From Stramenopiles sp. TOSAG23-2 (Eukaryota > Sar), in contig LT649617.1 of the NCBI GenBank assembly GCA_900128395.1, forward strand, positions 1 through 18,033: a stretch of DNA of 18,033 nt. The letters run 5' to 3'. Below, one piece after another: positions 6,830 to 17,000 of the stretch. Below the pieces are notes generated by a model, which was given only the letters and a program-made list of their open reading frames with translations, searched no databases and had not been told where the DNA came from. Made by a program: the position numbers and the translations under genes. Within the stretch, counting starts at the first letter, position 1; each line of letters begins with the position of its first letter.

Positions 6830-7744
6830 ATGTCAAACTTTGCAAACCGTATGAAATTATCTGGTGTTGGAACTGCATTAATTACACCTTTCACTGCTAA
6901 TGGGGAAAAGGTAGATTATGAAGCATTTGGAAAATTAATTGATAACCAACTTGCTGCCGGCTTGGACTTTTTAGTGCCAATGGGTACAACTGGAGAATGC
7001 CCAGTTGTTTCGGATGAAGAATTTGAAGCAATTGTTAAATTTACTGTGGAGCGTGTTGCTGGACGCGTTCCAGTTGTTGCTGGTAGTGGCTCAAATAATA
7101 CAGCCAAAGTTGTAAAAGCAACTAAACTTATTAAAAAATTAGGTTGTGACGCAGCACTTATTGTAAATCCATATTACAACAAACCATCGCAAGAAGGATT
7201 ATATCAACATTTCAAAAAAATCTGCACCGAATGCAAATTTCCTGTAGTTTTGTATAATATTCCAAGTCGTACTGGAATTACAATGCAACCAGAGACTGTG
7301 GAAAGGTTGTACAATGATTTCGAAGAAATTATTGCTATTAAAGAAGCAACCGGTTCTTTAGATATTGCAACCAAAATTGCAGAGCGTTGCGATATACCAA
7401 TTTTATCAGGTGATGATTCCTTATCCTTACCATTAATGTCCATCGGTGGCAAAGGTGTTGTTAGCGTTCTTTCAAATGTAGCGCCAGAATTTGTTCTATC
7501 AATTATAAGAGCTGCGCAAAAAGGTGACTTCACTACAGCAGCTAAGAATCATGTGAAATATCACAAACTTATGCGCACAATGTTTGTTCAAACAAACCCA
7601 GTTCCAGTAAAAAAAACAGCAGCATTAATGGGTATTTGTACGGACGCTGTACGTCTTCCACTTGTATCAATTACTGATGATAACCTTGCAAAGCTAACAC
7701 CAGTATTACAAGAATATGGATTAGGACAAAATGGTTCTCCATAA
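6830..7744 (+). CDS. dapA: 4-hydroxy-tetrahydrodipicolinate synthase (DHDPS)
   Basis: The 304-residue product is a complete class I aldolase of the DapA family. It condenses pyruvate with aspartate semialdehyde, the first committed step of lysine synthesis by the diaminopimelate route. Visible hallmarks are GTTGE at 52-56 (active-site Thr), NPYYNKPSQEG at 113-123 (Tyr116, equivalent to E. coli Tyr107), YNIPSRTG at 142-149 (Tyr142 and Arg147, equivalent to Tyr133 and Arg138), and the Schiff-base lysine Lys171 in AIKEATGS. Length is near the bacterial norm (about 292) with roughly nine extra residues at the start. That N-terminus (MSNFANRMKL) is too short to be a clear plastid transit peptide, so a cytosolic enzyme is likelier unless an upstream exon exists. 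The paralogues N-acetylneuraminate lyase and HOGA1 are less likely given the full set of DapA residues. Single exon, ATG with A at -3. The compact bacterial form would suit an origin by gene transfer, but codon use looks like its neighbours. Confidence 0.95.
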   Translation: MSNFANRMKLSGVGTALITPFTANGEKVDYEAFGKLIDNQLAAGLDFLVPMGTTGECPVVSDEEFEAIVKFTVERVAGRVPVVAGSGSNNTAKVVKATKLIKKLGCDAALIVNPYYNKPSQEGLYQHFKKICTECKFPVVLYNIPSRTGITMQPETVERLYNDFEEIIAIKEATGSLDIATKIAERCDIPILSGDDSLSLPLMSIGGKGVVSVLSNVAPEFVLSIIRAAQKGDFTTAAKNHVKYHKLMRTMFVQTNPVPVKKTAALMGICTDAVRLPLVSITDDNLAKLTPVLQEYGLGQNGSP

Positions 7745-7938
7745 ACAAATACATATATATTTAATATTTGTTTGAAGTGAAATTTGATCTGCAATGTATA
7801 TTTCTTACTCATATATTATCAATAATACGAACTCGTATATATCTAGATTATTAAAAGAGTAAACATTTATAGTGTTAGTACTTTTGTACGCTTCGTACGA
7901 ACGATTTTTTAAATTTTTTTTTTATATATATATATATA

Positions 7939-7965
7939 TACTTCGTAAAAATTATATACGAAGTA
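7939..7965. repeat. Perfect 9-bp inverted repeat, 9-base loop
   Basis: TACTTCGTA at 7939-7947 and its exact reverse complement TACGAAGTA at 7957-7965 flank an AT-only 9-base centre. It could form an RNA hairpin in the 3' UTR of either flanking gene or be a DNA site. The arms share an ACTTCGTA core with the phage P1 recombination site loxP, but the full arms and spacer differ (see rejected items). Confidence 0.7.
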
Positions 7966-7999
7966 ATATAAACTGGTAAAAATATACTCGTGTATTAAT

Positions 8000-8005
8000 T
8001 TTATT
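8000..8005 (-). terminator. Possible polyadenylation signal of the dynein gene
   Basis: TTTATT on the plus strand reads AATAAA on the minus strand, about 83 bases past the dynein stop codon. Only position supports it in this AT-rich spacer. Confidence 0.3.
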
Positions 8006-8088
8006 ATAAATATTTTAATTTACGCAAGAATAAAACTTTTGTTAATATTCGGTATTATTTTTAGAAAAAGCAAACTTTTCTAATTTTT

Positions 8089-11000
8089 TTAATCATCCAA
8101 CTGTGTCAACATAGCAACACCAGCTTTAATCCATTCGTCTCCATCACGATCACTTGGTATACGTATCATCATGACAAAATTAGTCGAATGCCCAGTGGTT
8201 GATAACATTCCACGACGCTCACTAGTTTTATAAACTGGGCAGTCATAGTGGTCATACACTGAAATATCCTTCGATGCTTTCGGTTTTAACCATAATACAG
8301 GCGCAACGCCGAATAATACTTTAGGTAGAGAATCATTTAGACATTTTTTGTCTGCATCCCATCTTGCCCCATCAATAAACAGACCATATACGTACACTCC
8401 ATCCTTTGGTGCTGTACGATACATTTGTTGTGGTTTTGGCATGACTTCGAAATCAAAATCTACATCATCAATCTCTACGGTATATTTACGAGCAAAATTT
8501 TGTAAGGTACCAGTTAAAAAGGCTTGAGTAAAATAAAAGCCAGACACCCAGAATGTTGGTGGAGCTTTAGTATCTAGCCATTTTTTGAAAAAGCTTAAAC
8601 GTGCTAGGAGATCAGTTGTATATCCAGCCAAAGGCTTCAACGATGGATAAGACGCATCTAGCCATTTTTCAGGAATTTTTCCAAAGAATAATGAGTTTCC
8701 AGACTTTTCAATTGAAGCAGACATTACTGTTAAACCTTTCACCGCATTCATAACGTCTTGAAGACTTTCTTTAATGACAGCAACCAATTTGTTAAAGCGT
8801 TGCAACTCTTGTACCAAAACTGTATTCATTGAATTATCCCATTTTACAGGATATTTTAACTTTGCTATTTCCATATCAAAAAGACTTGGAAATTTTGCTA
8901 ATGAATTTTCTGCTACTTCATATATGATTTGATCCTGTGTCTTCTCATCTGATTCTGTTTGATCATCAATATCGACAGAGTCATCTCCGCCACCACCTCC
9001 AGATTCTTCCGTCAATAAAATGGAAACTAACAACTCATTCGTAGATTTTTGATCTTTAGTAATATTAGCATTATCGTGTAAGCAAAATACTTCTGGGTCC
9101 ACCGTTAGTGGCAACGCCTCAACAAATTTGACGTAATCTTCCCATTTGCCATCTGGCGGTATGACATAACTCCCTGATTTTGTAATTTTATGCCCTGGTT
9201 CCAATACCGCAGGTTTGTAATAATCCTTCAGCAACGTCATTAAAAGTCTACGATCCTTATTATCTGTCACTCTTCCACCATAATTACATTGACCAGCACA
9301 ATAATTTAATGCTTTAAATGGTAACTTCTCATACAAGTCTAAAAACATAGCTAGCTGTTTGATACTGATTCTCAAGTCGGACTCATTAAATTCATATGGA
9401 TTGTTCCATCCTAGCGCACCAAATTCACGTCGCTCTTGGATATTTGCATGGAAGAAACACAACGAATATAGGAGAGCTCTAAATTCAACTGCTTTTCCAA
9501 CAGAGCCGAAAAATGTTGGATCGGATATTGGGTCGTTTTTATATGAGCCCAAAATATTTTGTCGCATACCTGCAGGTGGTTCGACTGTCATTTTTACAGC
9601 ATTTTGCAATATAGAGACTGGAAAATCTGGTGATGGGTATGTTGTGCACCACAGCCTATAGTCAGGATGGCATTGAGCTGGTTTCAATTGCTCGCAAATT
9701 TTTTCAAGTTCTGGCATCCAACTTGTTGCCAAGTGACAATTTTGCAAAATTACCCAGGATCCATCTTTCATGGCATTCTCAATCAATTTAGCAGCTTTTG
9801 GGCCTTGTCCTTGTCCTAGAGATATGGTATTCAACGTGGCTTTTTGATCTGAAACGAATTTCAAAAGGCCAGCCATCGGATCAGAACCGGCTGATAATAC
9901 AAATACTAATGGGTTTGTAATAGCAGAATCTACATAACATGCAGCCAAATCGAATGGAGGTGGTTTGACAAATTTATCTCCCAGCTCACTCATTACATAA
10001 TTTTGAACTGCAATCATCATTTTATCAGGTCGAATTGCTCTCAAAACCAACATTTTTTGGAAAGTACTTAAATCATCATTCCAACTTCCTGGTAAAGGCT
10101 CTACTTCAGGTTGTGCAGAATCATAAATTCTTTTCCAATCATCTGACGATCCCATAATATTATGTCGAAGTCCTGGGAATGCATGTAGCTCCGATAAACG
10201 ACATAATTCACCCCATGCTTTATCCGACAACCATTCTTTTGCTGGATTTTTATGAGGATTTTCTACAACAACTCCGCCGGTAATTAAAAAGTACCACTCT
10301 GGGTAATCAATAGTTCCTGCACCTTGGTTCAATCTAATTGTCATCACAAATGAAAAAAGTAACTTATCCTTCTCTAGAAGGGAACGGCAAATATTTGCAT
10401 ACAGCGAATACGTAAAATACTCGCTAAGATTTTCTAATCGTTTTTCTAACTTTTTGGAAGCTTCACTTTTTCTAATTGCATTGACAAATAAACCTGTGTA
10501 CCACTCTAAAGAATATTGATACGTCGGTTCTATATTTGCTAATGATGCTATACAGAAATACAAAATTTGACCTCTTACAGCAATTGGAATATAGCCTTCG
10601 CGCACTGCATCAATTTGCTTTTCCGTTTCATCCGCAACTTGTTGCTTTTCCTTGATATCTAACGAAATTTCTTTACTGTCTTTCAACGCTTTAATAGCAG
10701 ATTCATCTTCCAAGATATTACCTGTTGATGTAGCAAGAATATGTAAAATCTTATCTTCGCAATCTTTTGCCAATGCGGCATTTTTAGCACCCAATGCAAT
10801 CAATCTATTTTTCTCTTCTGCTAAATCTGGACGTTCTTCTTGCACTACGCAAAACAACAATTGATCCTGCAAACCACTTGGTGTGATCATGAAATTCAGT
10901 AAAGTAACTTTTACTGCAATTTCAGGTAAATAATGTGGATTACGAAGTTTGGTTGTCATGTAAAAACGAAAATTTTCAGAATATTCAACAGTGCTATCGC

Positions 11001-14000
11001 CTAAACGAATACACATAACACCACCTTGTTTAAAGATAGCCTTTTGTAGTAAAGGCTCAAGAGTTGGATCCATTTCTTCTAAAATGTTTTCCAATAAAAC
11101 TGGAGCACCAAATTGCACAGCATTCTCCACACTTCTCATGTAATTAGCGTCACTCAATTTGATAACTTTAAGTCCGTCTTTGGTTTCAAAATTTTTAATC
11201 CATTTGTTCGCTTGACCTTGAGGATCTATCATTAGTGGCCAACGACGTGACGCAAATAAAATAATACCATTATCAACCGACATGGAGTCCGTTGGTAAGC
11301 CGTCAACTTGCCATTGCCTAATCTTTACAGGATCGCCAAGTGTTCTAACCAACGAAGGTTTCTCAGAGCAAGGAATACCAAGCAATTTGCATCGAGCCAC
11401 CCATTTACCCATGATACTAACACGAAATTCGGATGTAAATGCTCCAAGATATGCCATTAAACCGGATGATACCAACACATTCCCAGTTAAGTTTGTATAT
11501 TCTTCTGAAAGCTCACCAACTTTTTCCGTCCATCTTGCCTGTTCTCCACCAAGGCCATCAATTAATTCCTTTGCACGAACCAATTTCTTATTACATAAAT
11601 CAACATTTGCTTCCAATTCCTCTTTCCTTTTAATTGCTTGCTCCAATGCACTTTCTAATTCTGCCAAATCGTCTTCAACTTTCTTCAACTCAGCTTTTTT
11701 CTTATTTAATTTTTCCATTGTCTCCTTCAATTCTAATTCTGAAGCGGCCAACTTTGCCTTTTTTGGTGCAACAACTTTAGCTACGCGATCGTATGCTTCC
11801 ATCGCGCGAACCCATTTACATAGACCCATAGCAGCTATAGATGCTTTTTTTACCCTCTCAGGCGTGAACTCCTCTTTCGATAGATAACTTTTGCGAATTT
11901 TCGCAACAACTTTTGGATCGATGTTATCTTTATCGTAATCTTTCAATTTTTGTAAAAATTTAGAATCACCAAGTAATTGTTTTTTTGCTGGTCCCCAGTA
12001 ATCTTTAATCTTCTTGGTTGGGTCTTCTGGGTCTTTAATTTTGTCAGGCTTGATACCAAACATATCACATACTGCAGACATTGTCAAAACGACCCCAGAA
12101 GGTGGTTTTTTCATTGCACCTACTTCGGTAATATCAGACTTTTTTAACGTGTTCAATGCTTGGATTGCATCTTCTAGCAGAGGTATTGCCACTGCCAATT
12201 CATCCTCGCATTCTTTTTTCATTGCTGCACACGCATCTGCATCTACTTGCACAATCGCAGCCTCTTTTCCTACATTATTTTTCATTTTGGTGACACCTGG
12301 CAATTTTTGCTCTATGGTTGCCATCAATGCTTCGGTCTTTTTAGTAGAGTCTTCTAAAACTGGAATCATCTCTGTCAATTCCTTTTGCATGTGCTCTACT
12401 TGGTCCGCAGCAAATCCTAGTTTATCCAAACCATTAGCATATCGATCTCTAGCCAATTTGACAGCTTCACGAGTAATTCCTAAAGAGCCTTGGAAGGCTT
12501 TAATCAATTCTAAGTAAGACGTTGGAGTCATGTAAGTGATGCGTCCTTTTTTTTCTGCAAACAGTGTTGATAGCTTTCTGGAACTTTGATGGATGTAACC
12601 ACATGTTGTTACAAGAGCAGTTTTTACTTGTTCATCGACTTTGATAGAAGCCAAAAATTTCTCTGCCACAGCTTCCAATGCATCTGTGGGCCATGCAAAG
12701 AACCAATCAATAGTAGTACAATTAACAATTGATGGAAATTTTCTCAATCGTGACCTGAACGCTTCTCCGATGGGACTAAATGCTAAAACAATGTGTAAAT
12801 TGTCCTTCAATCTACGTAAGAAAAATTCAAACAATTCATTTGTCGTCATATTTTTGCCATCTTTCAATTCTTTAGCGTGAACTCTCATCCTATCAACAAT
12901 TTCCATTTTTTCATCCACCATGAAAATGTTTGGAACTTCTCCGGTGTTCAATATAGAACTGATGTCAAGAACAAAACGCTCATCCTTCACTTGTGTATCA
13001 CTAAATAAGAAGACAAAAGGCCTCTCTCCACATCCACCTTCTCTTAATACAATTTTCACATCTTCTCTCCATTCTGCAAATCCATAATTTTTTGACAGTT
13101 CAATTTGCTTCAGTGTATAATCAAGCATAAATGCGGCGAGTCGAGTTAAACTTTGTCTTCCACTACCTCCAACACCAACTAGCAATGTATTTCCACCTGG
13201 CATACTCAAAACTCGTGCAATACGAGAGATATGCTCGACAGCGAATACGAACAATACTAAATCCATTTTCGTTTTACTGACATCATTATAATCTTCCAGG
13301 TATTTATTCATTTGATGAACAAGTGAATCAACATCATCAATTTCTTTGTATTGTTTAACAGTGGTATAATTTCCAAAAAATAAACGACGCAATGAGTCTA
13401 AACCTGCTTGGTTTTTCTCCTCTGGATCTAAATGCCCGATCACATCTGCCATGTTCAATGAAAAATGCTCCTTCATAAGCTTGGTTGTATGTCCCATGAA
13501 CCATTCGTTGTCTGAAACCTCTATAAGCCTATCAGATATCACACGTGTACACTCATGCAACCATAATTTAGGCATCGTTAATGAGTTCAATCCCTCGTAT
13601 GGAGTTACTAATAGAATACCTTGAATAATACGTGCTACATCTCTTACATTAAATGTGTAATGCGATTTTTTTGGCGTTGGCAATAAATTCAATTGAGACG
13701 CTTGGTACATGTCAATAGTTGCACTGACCAAAGATTTTGCAAAACGATTTGCATCAGATGGAAGCTTTGCAACTTTCATATGCCAATCTACAATGTGTGA
13801 AAATATATGGACTAAATCATCTTGATTGAAACTATCTACGCATATAAGATTAAAATGTCGCATCATTCTTGGTGTAATATGATTGTTACTACCACCTGGT
13901 GGACCCATTGCTGCAATCAGATGAGTGTCTATCAACTCTCTCCAAGTCTTTTCTTTCTCATCATACCAGCCTCCATTTGCACAAAATTGTCTTAAAAGTT

Positions 14001-17000
14001 CTACAGCAGCTTGTGCTCCATATTCTTCAATTTCTGGCATGTTTACATCATCAACAAATACCAATGCTTTGCATCCAAAAGAAGGTCCAAAAACACCTTT
14101 CCTTCGTTTATCCACTTTACCATCAACAATTCTTTGTGCATCGTTTCCACTTGTTTCCGCTGTGTAACTTAAAAAGATAGGTTTGAAAATATTTTGGTCC
14201 ATAATCTGCGTCACAACTTTTTTAATGAAAACTGATTTTCCAGTTCCAGTTGGGCCAATGACCAATGTAGGTGCACCACCTTTGAGCAACATAGGCAAAA
14301 GTCTTCCCAGGCAAGCAGTAACTTGTGTGTCAATAACGATGCTACTAAAAGTCGCTGTAGCTGGAATTTTTTGTTTTACCAAGGTATCTTTCCATAATAC
14401 GTACTTGTTATTGTGCATGTCATACATATAGTCAAATATTAATTGTTTGCTAGGAAGTGCAAGGCCGAGTTTCCTTGGCTCCCAATTTTTGTATGGGTAC
14501 TTCCATCCACGAAGTAGCAATTGCGTATTTGTATTTTTGTAGCTAGCACCTTCAACACATGCAGGATCGGAAATAAACTCACGAATAAAAATGTCAATCA
14601 TCTCTCGTGAAGCATCGTCAGTAATAGAACATATGGACCAAATCATAGAAAACATGAATATTGAATCGATTTGCGCTGGTGTAAGTTTTTTCTTTTTCTC
14701 GTCTTTCTTTTTCTTCTTTTTGCCATCCTCTTCTGGTTTATCTCCTAGAAATTCTTCGATGTGATACTCAATAAATCTCAAACAAGCTACGATAAGCTGC
14801 TGGTCCACTGTCGGTGCTCGGCAGTTACAAGCTGTTTTCACGTAGCAAATTGCAGGATCCGCGATCCACATAAATAAATCTAGTATTTGTGCTCCTTCTT
14901 CTTCCGTTAAAATCCATTGTCTTCCAACATCTTCTCCTTCTTTGACTGATAAACGCTGGATCCAAGAATCAACGCAAGGCGTCCATCCCATACGATGCGG
15001 TTCCAAATAAACAACCCCGACACGGCTCACCGTAGCTGGTGATGCAACTTCTAAATCCATCGGTTCAAAAATCATATTCATAGTGTCCGACATGCTAATC
15101 ATCTCACCACTCATTAAACATAGTTTTTTATTGTCGTCTAATACAGTATTCATATTTTCAATCCAAATTGCGTCAACCGGCCCATCAAACCATACCCACT
15201 TAAAATCTTCAGGATTCCCAACTTTTGGTGGCTCTGCTGCGTAATTTCTATATGTAATTGCTAAAACGCCATCAGACCACTCGTGTGTCTGTGGGTCAAA
15301 TTGACCATATAATTGGCCCATTGGAATGCTCTTTGGGTTGATGACAGTTGCATATGTCTTCTGCCATTTTGGGTTATCTGGCTCGCGTATTTTCATTTCT
15401 GTTAGTGTCTCTTGAAGCATCCTCAATGCGTTTGTTTTTCCTGCAAATGGTCTTCCAACAACCATGAAACCATGACGAACAACCATAGTCTCGTAGATTT
15501 CAAATACCTTTGTTTTAAAGTAATCCGTAGGTTGAAGAATATTTTTTTTGCACATATCTAATAAACATGTATGCATCGTGCCATAATCCACTTCTTCTAA
15601 TTCAATACCTGGGAATAAATCGCCTACAATACCTTTAAATAAAGGGACATCGGGAGCTAAGAATTTTGGTAAATTTACATCGACAATTGCTCTCAAACAG
15701 AGTGCTGCTTCTGGTGCATCTGGATGCTTTTTCTTTAAGTTACCCGATGTTCTAAGTACTGCCATAACTGCCCTCATTCCATAATCATAATGCCTTTGGT
15801 TTGATAACTGTTCCGAACACAATTTATAAGTCATAACAATTTTTCTTGCTAATGCTAAACCATCCAAATATCCCATACTATACAAAATAATTTGTCCAAT
15901 TTGAGCATAATCTGGAACCATCATAGCCACACTTCTAAATAGAGCCTTTAAATTGTCTGGTAACTCTTGTCGTCCAGCATAACCTGGATTCATAGTAACG
16001 AAAACATTGCAAGTTCTACGCAACTGAATATTTTCGCCCTCGAAATCAAAACGGTCTAAGCCAGCAACTTTTGCACGAGTAATTGTTAAAATTTGTTGTG
16101 CAATAACAGATAAAACTTCTAAGTTAATTCGATTGAATTCATCGAAACAAGACCATGCGCCGGTACCAGCAAGCCCTTTGAAAAATTTACCCATCGCTAA
16201 ATAATCTAAACTATCAGAACAATTGTAAACAACGCATTGAATAGCACAATTCTTACCAAGATCCTTCACCGTCTCCGTTTTGCCTGTTCCTGCTGGCCCA
16301 GCAGGTGCACCACCATAATCTAAATGAATAGCGCCCATTAAAGTACGATAACACCTATCGGTTAAAGGTGTTACTACAAGACGCATAGAATTTCCTAAAT
16401 ATTCGTATGCATACAAACGTTGTGCATTAATCATTTTACATACCACAGTACCTGGCGCACCAGTTCTCATGGATTCCCCACCTTCGTGCCAATAATACCT
16501 AAATTGACATAACCAATCAAAATCATTTGGATCATCGATGCCTAATCTTTCTAATTCTACCACTGTATCTCTTGCATGTACATCAAGTACACATAATGGA
16601 CCGATCGTTCTCTTCACAATTTTTTTCTGTGGTGTTCTCACCATTTGAATAATGTCGTTAAGATGAGCTGTTAAACGTTGGTGCAAAGCCTTCGTTCCTT
16701 TAGGTCCTGATTTTAATGCTTCTGTTGTTACTGTTGTCCAATACGTTTGCGAAACACCTAAAACTATCTGACCAGGCCAATCTTTCAACCATCCAGTACG
16801 ATCTCCATCCGGCTCTCGTTTGCCGTAGTCTACCATAGACAAATCGTACAAGTGAGCCATCATTTTTCTCATGACAGTCTGTATTTGATCCAACCATATT
16901 TCTACACAACCACCACTATCGTTTGGATTGATCGTTTTCTCTGAAATAGCTTCATAATCTAGAGGAATTACTTCCTTCTCTTTACTTATTATTGACGTTA

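Larger units (their letters stand above)
7745..8088. other. Convergent 3'-3' spacer between dapA and dynein
   Basis: No gene is visible. It holds both 3' UTRs, a (TA)n run at about 7924-7940 and five TTCGTA/TACGAA words. Short perfect inverted repeats are TACGA-AC-TCGTA (7826-7837), GTACG-CTT-CGTAC (7886-7898) overlapping the palindrome TTCGTACGAA (7892-7901), and TACTTCGTA/TACGAAGTA (7939-7965). ATTAAA at 7850-7855 could serve dapA as a polyadenylation signal. Confidence 0.6.

Noticed and set aside
7939-7965. Resemblance of the inverted repeat to a loxP recombination site
   Set aside because: Only the ACTTCGTA core of the arms agrees. The outer arm bases and spacer length differ, no recombinase gene is in the window, and related TTCGTA words occur all over both convergent spacers, so an engineered or phage site is not supported.
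11282-11887. 201-codon plus-strand frame opposite the dynein stalk region, and similar frames at 12014-12517 and 9359-9661
   Set aside because: They lie wholly antisense to well-conserved dynein coding sequence, show no recognisable domains, and are expected where codon bias keeps the opposite strand open.
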